Shown: one piece after another, positions 55,978-64,000 of the stretch
Layout of the letters: each line of letters opens with the position of its first letter
Numbering within the stretch: position 1 is the first letter of the stretch
NCBI GenBank assembly: GCA_963966185.1
Contig: CAWZYM010000314.1
Span: 1-64,000 of the forward strand
DNA: 64,000 nucleotides
Direction of reading: 5' to 3'
Source: Rhabditoides inermis
Lineage: Eukaryota; Nematoda; Chromadorea; Rhabditida; Rhabditidae
Translations under genes and position numbers: made by a program
The notes under the pieces: generated by a model
Seen by the model: the letters and a program-made list of their open reading frames with translations, nothing else
Database searches by the model: none
What the model was told of the DNA's origin: nothing

Positions 55978-56367
55978 TAGGGATGTCAAGTGGGCGGAGC
56001 TTAGGTGGCACAAAAATGCGGCATCTTCCAGCGCCAAACGGAATACACCATTCGAAGCACCGTAAAAAGTTGTATCTAGTAGTGCCTTCTGTTTGGCGCT
56101 GGAACGTGTCAATACCTATAATTTTTGACCAAAATTGAATATATTCTATGAAAATGACGTCGAAAAAGGGGCGTGGCTTAGCCTTTCTCTGTGAAGTTTT
56201 GTGCCGCGTGCGCCCTCAAACAGCGCGCTTTCGATGCGCGTAACGCGGAAATGAAAGGAAACGACTAATTCAAGTAATACTATTTCAAAACTACATATAA
56301 TTTACTTCATTTTGATATACAGTAAGCACATAGCTGTAACACTTGAAAATACCCCTTGACATCCCTA
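55978..56367. mobile_element. Non-autonomous hAT element (MITE)
   Basis: Terminal inverted repeats TAGGGATGTCAAG...CTTGACATCCCTA are flanked by a perfect 8-bp duplication, CGTCTGGC (55970-55977 and 56368-56375). The 8-bp duplication and this tip are typical of the hAT superfamily. It is 390 bp with no ORF, and is inserted in the leader of the LTR element. An inner inverted pair (CCAGCGCCAAAC) is also present. Confidence 0.85.
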
Positions 56368-57687
56368 CGTCTGGCGACTCTAAACAAGTGCATAGCAGAG
56401 GGAAGTGACTACTGTGTACAGCAGTTCATCACCTATCATATTACCACAAATCTAAAATCTTCTACACATGCCACCAATGTGTATCCTCGGGCGAAGGTCA
56501 TCCCCCAACCCACGGCCACAGATCCTCCGCCGATCCCGGAGATCTCTGGGGAGGTCCCTCGGCTGGGCTAGGCCAGGGCAGTCTCTGTCCCGTTACATTG
56601 AAAGAGCGCTTTACATATGCAAATACCACTCAATCTCCGCATCTGGGGGGCAGTTGTTTGAGGGTAGGGCACAACGTCAGGCCCATCCTCTGCGCGCGCC
56701 GGGGCAGGGTTCTCGCATTGCGTCCCACCGCCGCGCGTTCCCATCCCGCCTATATAGGCGCGATACTGGTGACTACCATGGTATCGCTAGTTAGTAGTGC
56801 ACAAAACCCCAATAACTAGTCACGTAGACTTAATAAATCGGACAAAACAAAGTGGTAAAACAACCCACCTCCATGTAGTCCTTGTGCGGGCACGTCTCCA
56901 CAAATGACGTCACCTCCCTAGTCGCCGCAGCCGCTGTCATCACTAGAGCGTCGCCGGAATGGCAAGGCGAATGGCGGGCGCTTGTGCGTAGTCTGCTCGG
57001 TCGAATGGCGTGATCAGTGCACACTCGAGAGCGGACATTGCACTCTGCGCGTTCTTTGAACGCGGCGAGCCGTCTAGACACAAGGGCAGAGAGGGTGTGA
57101 GAGAAAATAGGGCCTACGCTGGGTCGTTCTCCCTCTCCCTCTCTCCACCCATCTAAACGGGGGATTGTAACTGTTACGTTGCTGAAAAAGCATTACCCGC
57201 TCTACGGTATAAATAAAGAAACATTACTACAAAACAAAACCGGAAAACTAGTATGAGTAGTTGTACTGGGAGAGCGTGTGGGGTCATCGATTTGACTCGC
57301 TCAGACAGGGCGTTTCCTGCCAGCCGGAGCCGCAGAAAGCGCATATAAACGAGACAAAATACACGGGAAAGTACTGTACCGCTACAGTATTGCTACAGTA
57401 ACTACAGTACCCAAAACACAAACTACAGTACACCACACTCACCTCATCGTTCTCCTCTCCGGGGTCGATGTACAACAAATGAAGCTGGTACAGAGCGAAG
57501 AGATAGTCCGTCGCTGCTCGCGAAACAGCGCCGGTCACATATCAAATGCTCAACTTTACCTGACCTGAAATCGATCGCCCCAACTCTGCTTCTCGCTCGC
57601 TCGCTGTCGCCTCTCTCTGTCTCCCTCTGTTCACCGCTGACCGCTGCCTCACCGTTTCCGGGAGTGTAGAGAGTTATATTCGTACAC

Positions 57688-57899
57688 GGGGACGGCACCC
57701 CTCAGATGGAAAGACAGAGAGTGAAGAGAGATGGGCGTGTTATGCGAGATACACAACACAACTTCCTGCTTACCTTGACGATCGCTCCAGCCTCGCGGCT
57801 GTTGCAATAAAAATGTTCGTATTCGGTAAAACGCAGGGGCAGCACCCTTCAGGAAAGACGAGAAAATGAAGAGTTGAGGGAACGCGAGGGCGGCACCTC
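57688..57899 (-). other. Three-stem-loop module in the 5' LTR
   Basis: Cores at 57886-57899, 57835-57848 and 57688-57701, identical to those of the 3' LTR. Confidence 0.7.
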
Positions 57900-58509
57900 T
57901 CAAGAGAGAGAGAAACGTACCTCATTTCGCAGACCGTCCAGTGCACACAGTGGTTGTGGTTCAATGCTGGCGGTTGCGCGGACTCGTCCATCGATCGCTT
58001 GCGGAACAGTACATTGCCGCTCACACGTCGGGTGTACAACTTTACCTGATGACTGAAATCGATCACACTCTCCCTCTCTCCTCTCACGCACACCGCAGCT
58101 GGCCGGCTGGGGGCGGAGACAAAGAGGGAAGGGGTGGGCGGGGTCACACAAAAATCGATCGGTGGATCGTGTAAAAAGTTCTAAACAGGTAGCTACAACT
58201 GTTATATAAGAACTAGTTACTAGAAAACCGAACTCGCTGCTATCAGTGACAGGTGTTTGGACGTGTGAACGCCGGTCGGCCCAGGACCTACCTGTTAGGG
58301 ACATCCGCGTGAGCGGATGCGCCAACCCAGAGGACTTCGATATCAAACCGCAAACTACTACCGTTGATGACAAACCAGTAGTCCACATTAGTTCCCGTGG
58401 GACATAATGTGAATGCAATACAAGAACAGATGTTTGGCATCTTTATCTCGCATAACAAGCACACAATGAGAAATGGATAGGGAACGGGGTAAAACCCCAA
58501 TGTGGACGC

Positions 58510-58523
58510 GGGGACGGCACCCC
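58510..58523 (-). other. Stem-loop core in the 5' LTR
   Basis: Copy of the core at 48109-48122, about 95-110 bp downstream of the LTR TATA box and hence near the 5' end of the expected transcript. Confidence 0.65.
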
Positions 58524-58896
58524 TCAGGTGGTCAATGGTGGGACCTACGGTCTCAGGACTGGCATCTGAGTATCAGCTACCGCCGTACTGAACCCCTGAC
58601 TGAGTGGTGAGGGTGGCTTATATAGGGAAGGGGGCGGGGCATGTAGTGGCGTCTCGGCCAATGGACGGACGACACGAGTCCCGCCTGTTCCCGCTTGTTA
58701 TCAGTCGATCGGCCGCGTTCCCGCCGGTGTATCGGTAGATCACCCGTCGTGCCGTTGGCTGCAATGAGTGATCAGACTAGAGTCGAGTAAGCATCTCTCG
58801 CAGAGTGAGATGCGACAGACAGAGATACTCTCTCTGTCACAGCATCTAGAATCTTAGGCACTACTGTATGCTTCATGTCATTATGATTGTGTCATA

Positions 58897-59132
58897 TTAT
58901 ATTATATGTCATATGTCATATATGTATGTGTCTGTATGTGTCATATATGTATATGTATGTATATGTATGTATATGTATGTATGTATATGTATGTATGTAT
59001 ATGTATATGTATATGTGTATATATGTATATATGTATATGTATGTATGTATATGTATATGTATGTATATGTATATGTATATGTCATATATGTCATATCATA
59101 TGTCATATTCAGATATAACGATTCCGGATAAA

Positions 59133-59160
<28 letters not shown>
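58897..59160. repeat. (TATG)n/(TATATG)n and (GATT)n repeats
   Basis: Mixed TATGTA units over about 200 bp (58897-59105), then a run of GATT at 59134-59160. ORFs rich in Tyr, Val and Met here are artefacts. Confidence 0.9.
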
Positions 59161-59163
<3 letters not shown>

Positions 59164-59164
<1 letters not shown>

Positions 59165-59610
59165 GCTGCCTCCGTTGACGAGACTCGAGAGCTGCGGAGG
59201 GGAGAAGTGCGAGTGCACAGTGGTTCGAATCAGCGGCCATCAACGCAGTGATGACATGGACGTGCTGGTGAGGCACTAACACCTACTGGTTTATACTCGC
59301 AATGAGTGGCTAGCTGTGGGGTAGACCATAGGATGAGTCAGCTTGCTGAATATATAAATAGTAACATTCATTTACAATAACCAGACCTACAGTAACAGCA
59401 CGGAAGCTCTTCCGGAAATCGATTTTTCAGCTGACATACCGGCAAGGCTGGCACGATAATCCAGCGTTCTGGGACAGTTGGACGACCTACATTCGAAGAA
59501 TCACCTTTCTCCCCTCCACTCAGTCATTCAAGCATTGCCAACAGTTTCTCTGCGGAGGCGGTCCGCGCTGCGACTGCAACACATGTCGAGCTGGAGTTGA
59601 CTTGAAGTAG
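59164..59610 (+). CDS. Two or more exons of an unrecognised protein (3' end)
   Basis: Exon 59166-59267, after GATTGAAG, reads KCECTVVRISGHQRSDDMD and ends at a GTGAGG donor; the other two frames contain stops. A last exon (from about 59385) reads RKLFRKSIFQLTYRQGW, DSWTTYIRRITFLPS and a Cys-rich end CGGGPRCDCNTCRAG to a TAG at 59608-59610. Their phases do not join directly, so an exon is missing or a junction is misplaced. Upstream exons may have been separated by the LTR insertion. I do not recognise the family. Confidence 0.35.
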
Positions 59611-60700
59611 TTGATTTTTGCTTAAAAAAAACTTGATCATTTCTGCGACTGCAACACGATAATAATACACACTTCATCTTACTTGATATGCATGTAATAT
59701 GTAATACCGCACAATGGCTGGAACGATGCATCACAGTTGAACCATAACATCTTGTATGTACTGTACTCTACTGCTACTGATCCATTGTCATTGTCGGCAG
59801 GCATTTCATGTGTGACGCAACCATGTAATAACTAGTAAATGAAAACTATTTTGGCGGTTAAGATTTTCAATTTTTTATCGAAACAAATGTGCCTTCATAA
59901 ACCTTGTCTATGTAGATTTTTGTAAACATCGAAACCTGCGCAATACACTAACATAATTAAACAATTAAACGTGTTTGCGAGATGCGCTGCACACCTGATC
60001 TAATCAAGTATATCAAATCAACGGATTAGCGTCAAAGCAAGACCACATGATTCATTCTTATATTATATATCACTTTATTTGCGCGTTATGAGACAGACGC
60101 GAGACGGATGATTGAGTAATGCACACAGTTTTTGTTTTGTAAGTTAGTGTTCCGCTCATTGCTTGTTTACATCACATGCACATGCATTGATCACTTCGAT
60201 TTCCACGTTTGTCTTTACGGCCAGTCTGATGATAGTGAAAGTGAAAGACTAAAAGATATAACTATGAAACTGAAGAAAACAGAAAAAGAAGAAAAGAAAT
60301 ATGAAGAAGAAAACACTTCATCATGCGCTCATGTGTCCCACCTGAACTCATACCAAGAAATTCATGTGAAATCATTAAATTCACAGTGAAATTTAGTCAC
60401 TGTTAACACACATTGCATACTTTAGATTGAATATTGATTTTGAATCGTAACAACCGAAAAACAACCATGTCTCTCAAATTGCGGATATTACTCTCATTGA
60501 ATTTTCCCGATGTTCATTAATTCAATCTACAAACGACATACCCTTTCAGAATTCAAACAATCAATCTTCGTCCTCTCCCAAGAGACGAAAAAATGAGTTC
60601 AGTTCCTCTTTTCTTGTAATTCTGTGAAACCGTGGCTATAGCTATAATTGCCCATTCAGTCGCACGCTCATTTTCTTCAAAAAGTTTATTTTAAACATAA
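59611..60700. other. Intergenic, AT-rich
   Basis: No convincing gene. A frame at 60132-60389 contains a Lys/Glu-rich stretch (KKTEKEEKKYEEENTSS) but starts in sequence with no coding character. It could include an exon of an unknown gene. Confidence 0.4.
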
Positions 60701-60707
60701 TATTAAT

Positions 60708-61911
60708 ATGGTAGAATTGAGTGAAGTTGGCAGTGTTCTCATGTGTGTGGTAAGTTCACGATAATTCACATTTCACATTAATTTCTACTAGACCGGATCG
60801 TTTGGATTGATTTGCTACGCACTCATTTTGGTCTATAGTAAACATATTGTAATGGATTCTTGCAACACACTTATGCTTGCCTTGGCGACATACGATGCAT
60901 ATAACAGTCTCATATTCATTTTATGCGCATTATTAACGTACTTGTGGGTTATTTTAACAGTTTTAGGTTGAATAAAGTTTTAGTAAACTGGAGAACACAT
61001 ATCTACTATCTCGAGTTTTTGGAGTACTTATTTATGTTGGGCAATGTCTCGCTTTCTCAACACATTTTCTGATCGCAATCAATCGATTGGTGGCTATTCG
61101 CTGGCCAATACGGTATGTTTTGGGTATTATCAATTGTTTAAAGTATATTTATGTTGTATAGGTATCATAAACAGTACGATCGTCGAAATGCAACACTGTT
61201 CCTGATGATTGCTTTCACGTTTTCGATACTATTGTGCTTTCCACAAATGATTGAAGGTGTTTTGTCCTAATTATGTAGTTGAAATCTATTCTTTTTAGAA
61301 ACGTGTAGCTTCCGTTTCAATCCAGATAGTTTTGGATTTTGTTTCTCTAAGCGTTCATGTGGATTGTTTTATAACTGGTTCATAGGTAGTATTGTAGTAT
61401 ATCACAATTAAATTACATTTCAATCAAATAAGTTAGCATACGCTGCGTTTAGATTTTTCTGGCAACATCGTATTGATAACTTGTTTGATATTGATATACT
61501 CATATACGTACTGTCACTTCTACAACACTAAACATTTTATGAACAAAAACTCGGAAAAGAAAGTTCAGAGATCTTTGTTATATCGGGTAACTTACAAGTC
61601 ATCGTAAAACGCATGCAAATCATGAAAACAATTCAGTCCACTACAACATCATTAATTATGATCAGTTTTATTGTATCATATTATCTGGGAGATATTTTTC
61701 TGAAGGATGAAACACTCCGCTTTTCCTTCACTACATTCCCGTGGATGTTGTGTCATAGTCTAAATCTGTGAGTAATTTTTAATCACATTTAAAACTCATT
61801 ATTTTCAGCTTACATATGCTAGTGAACTCGTTCAACATCAATCGAAGAGCAAAACTTCGTGAAATGAGAATTCAGGCATTGGGCCTGCACAATTTTACAG
61901 GCGCCACGTAA
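60708..61911 (+). CDS. Seven-transmembrane chemoreceptor-like GPCR (Srx-like)
   Basis: Eight exons: 60708-60749, 60792-60937, 60984-61112, 61162-61256, 61299-61385, 61453-61586, 61637-61767 and 61809-61911. All phases agree and give 288 residues. Introns of 42-67 bp, two of them only 46 and 50 bp, are typical of nematodes. Seven hydrophobic segments can be placed. After the third, the motif HFLIAINRLVAIRWPIRY resembles the AxNRxxA(I/V)xxP motif of the Srx/Srsx chemoreceptor families. Extracellular Cys residues (ETCSFRF, KRSCGLFY) precede the fifth segment, and the tail is short (NRRAKLREMR). It probably acts in sensory neurons, an inference from the family. No break is seen. Confidence 0.75.
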
Positions 61912-62485
61912 ACTGACAAATTAATAGGTACTAGTTTCTTTGAATGATTTGTTTTCTTGTAGTATAATAATGTTTTATATTTGAGAAACATAAAGTTTTT
62001 TGTGACAGAACTCATAATCTCTGATATCTGATGCGTATCGCTGAAGCAGTCATAAACGTCTTATGTTCCCCCTCTTATTTTCACATAAAGTATCCTTTTT
62101 CTCTCTTCCCCTTTTCGCCTTTTTTTTACAAAAGTAGTCACCCCTGTGAGCCAATCACTCAGGATACAGTGAGTCATACATGCGAGAGAGTGCGCGATCG
62201 GAGAGGGCCGAGATGACAAAAGAGAAAAAAAGGAGGAGGTGAAGGAGGAGGAGGAGGGGGAGTAGAGATGTGTTGTGGCACGTCCCTTTGTTGAATTGTT
62301 GATCGAGTGAACTTGATATGAAAAAGATAATTTTTTCTGTTATCTTTGACTTCGATAGGAGACACGGATCAATTTCACAATCTGTGAATCAGACAAGAGC
62401 ATACAAATACAGATAAGGGAAGAAAAGCGAATCGATTCGGGGTTTGTTTGTCCGCTGTTTGCGCGGAGTTCAGTCAGCTTTCGCG

Positions 62486-64000
62486 ATGCAGCAGAGGTTT
62501 CCACTGCCGGTCAGTGCTGCTAACTAGTGTTTATGATAATTTATTCTAATTCAGACGCTGCCGTTTGGGCGAGACCTGCATTCCGGGTGTGTGGTCGGCA
62601 CGTCGATCACTCTTGTCGCACAGCCATATGACGATAGAAGGAAGTGAGTGGGAATTGTGAACTATCAATGAATTACTGTCAGTTTTGCTTATGTAATTAC
62701 TTAACTACACGATACGTGGACACGTCATTGTTATTCAGTGCCCGCAGCCCTAGTTATCTGTGAGATGAAACGTTTTCAATGATTTATTGCCGATATCAAG
62801 AGCACGCCAAAAGGATGATGTGCATGTTGGAAACCATAACCAATGATTCCTTCGCAGGTCGTTCACTCTCACCCTGCTCACTGTCTCGGGTGAGACACCT
62901 CTGCGCTGCGAGGGCAGGGTGGGAGAGAGGGGACACGTCGGACTGTCCAGTGTGACCAATGGAACTGAGAGCAGCGAGGTGAGCTGATCCCAAAGTGGCA
63001 TCGCGGCTGTGTGAATACCGTATAAGAAGAGGGTTCCATTCAACACTGCAAGAGAAATAGCTGTTCTGGTGGCTAGTGTTGGAAGTTGGAGTTGGGAGAA
63101 CGAGGCCTGTTGAGGTGACGGCGCCGGCGAGTTTTTCCACTGCCAAAGAGTTCACACTCACCATCAACGTAAAGGAGCGGGTGTTCGAGGTGGGTGGGTC
63201 TGTGAACACCTCGATAAAGGGTCTCTTCAAACACTCAAAGAAACCTTCTCGCATTGAGAGAGCAAAAATGCGCTCGCTACAAATACATTCAAGTTTTTGG
63301 ACTTGAGTGGGTAAATTGCGCGCCTGTTGCCTTCCTTATATGTATGTATGTAGGTGTAACTGTTTCTTCCTCTCTCGCATCGAGCGGTCGTTGTATAGTC
63401 AGGATCAGAATATAGCGATTTTGAAGAAAAAAGTTATTGATTGATTGTTTGAAGGTGTTCGTGAACAGTGTCTACTGCCTGGAGTACCTGCACCGGGTGG
63501 AGCCCCTGTTGGCGCGTCGGCTGGAGTGCGACGGGCCCATGTCGGTCAAGGAGGTCGTCGTCACCCCAGCCAGTGGTGCGTGTCCTGGTACTCGAGTGAT
63601 TGTATGGTATTGGAAAAATGTGTTCGTGCCATAGTCTTTCTTCGACTTTCGCAAAGTAGTCAAAGTAGTCTCTTGACTCGGGTGCTATTTTATACCTTTA
63701 CTGGAGTAATAGTCTAGAAGTTGATTTTACGATGACAAGGCTGAATTGTATACCTAATTCACACGCCAATGTTGTGTGAAATGAGACAAGTATCTACCAT
63801 TTTCAGTGGAGACCCTGCCGCCTCCGCCGTCATACGACCAGCTGAGTGAGCAGATGGGAGGGATGGGGATCGGAGGGGCTGCGCCCTCTCTCAGCTACCC
63901 ACCCCCCGCTCTCGCAACCCTTCCGATCGAAAAGAACGGAGGGGCTGCACCCACCGGCTACCCCCCTACCACCGCACCACCGGACACTCTCATTCACAAG
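62486..64000 (+). CDS. Galectin-domain protein with Pro-rich PPxY tail (3' end outside window)
   Basis: Exons 62486-62509, 62560-62643, 62858-62978, about 63077-63189, 63455-63575 and 63807 to beyond 64000. The strands LPFGRDLHSGCVVGTSITL, SFTLTLLTVSG, EFTLTINVKERVFEV, FVNSVYCLEYLHRVEP and LECDGPMSVKEVVV follow the galectin fold in order. The canonical sugar-binding residues (H-x-N-P-R, W-G-x-E-x-R) are not seen, so binding is doubtful. The join of exons 3 and 4 does not keep phase in my model. The last exon opens LPPPPSYDQLS, a PPxY motif, and is rich in Gly, Pro and Tyr. Confidence 0.65.

Larger units (their letters stand above)
46456..58841 (-). mobile_element. Ty3/Gypsy-like LTR retrotransposon, internally deleted
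   Basis: Two direct repeats of 1985 bp flank 8.4 kb with gag, zinc-knuckle, protease, RT and integrase remnants, all on the - strand. In that sense each LTR starts TGTGACAG, and a polypurine tract (AAAGGGGGAAGG) touches the 3' LTR. The far LTR end does not close in CA, and I find no primer-binding site or target duplication. Frames are shifted in gag and protease, and most of RT, RNase H and integrase is gone, so the copy is non-autonomous. The LTRs differ at only a few sites, which points to recent insertion or conversion. Confidence 0.82.
56857..58841 (-). repeat. 5' LTR
   Basis: Direct repeat of 46456-48440, offset 10401 bp. In element sense it starts at 58841 with TGTGACAG. It holds the TATA box (58618-58626) and four stem-loop cores. 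Confidence 0.85.

Noticed and set aside
46456..58841. Tandem duplication of a host gene instead of LTRs
   Set aside because: The two 1985-bp copies flank gag, protease and integrase remnants, begin with TG in element sense, and a polypurine tract abuts one of them.
61587..61636. Frameshift making the receptor a pseudogene
   Set aside because: A 50-bp GT-AG intron (GTAACTTAC...ATTCAG) restores the frame exactly; the same holds for a 46-bp intron at 60938-60983.
62486..64000. Arrestin-domain protein (suggested by the PPxY tail)
   Set aside because: The strand order and motifs EFTLTINVKERVFEV, FVNSVYCLEYLHR and LECDG fit the galectin fold, not arrestin.

Overview
The window is eukaryotic and reads as nematode DNA. 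It carries eight cuticle-collagen genes with furin-like sites and Cys-flanked Gly-X-Y domains, short (46-50 nt) introns, a seven-transmembrane receptor of nematode chemoreceptor type, a galectin, and a 19-nt match to the nematode SL1 trans-spliced leader at positions 22-40. Splice sites are GT-AG with mixed acceptors (TTTCAG, TTGCAG, TTCCAG). I cannot name the species; a rhabditid or diplogastrid nematode is likely.

Region 1 (1-24 kb) is accessory DNA rich in duplications and mobile elements. Two LINEs (1-2.2 kb, 3' truncated; about 3.5-8.08 kb, apparently intact) sit among a cluster of very small multi-exon genes. Each gene encodes one transmembrane segment and a short tail, and the first intron is always in phase 1. 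I reconstruct three sequence types plus two singletons: G and G' (3361-8447, 19097-20398), D (10198-10748), A/B/C (11858-12376, 14800-15298, 16773-18209), F (23321-23551) and H (21619-21931). The tails of A, B, C and D carry PPxY motifs, and most of the proteins end in Val. Broken copies, diverged segmental duplications, foldback elements, tRNA-derived SINEs and long (GA)n/(CT)n tracts fill the rest.

Region 2 (24.15-42.3 kb) is one DPH2 gene (diphthamide synthesis) of 15 exons on the + strand. Its 13.2-kb ninth intron (26617-39830) contains eight collagen genes, all on the - strand, each with its own TATA-like element.

Region 3 (42.3-59 kb) holds two foldback elements, a 1.6-kb polypyrimidine tract and a - strand Ty3/Gypsy-like LTR retrotransposon. 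Its 1985-bp LTRs (46456-48440 and 56857-58841) are almost identical. Its gag and pol frames are broken and most of RT, RNase H and integrase is deleted. A hAT MITE with a perfect 8-bp target duplication lies in its leader. The LTR and leader carry a repeated small stem-loop whose stem shows perfect compensatory changes.

Region 4 (59-64 kb) has unassigned exons, an eight-exon Srx-like receptor gene (60708-61911) and a galectin-like gene with a Pro-rich, PPxY-containing tail that runs off the window end.
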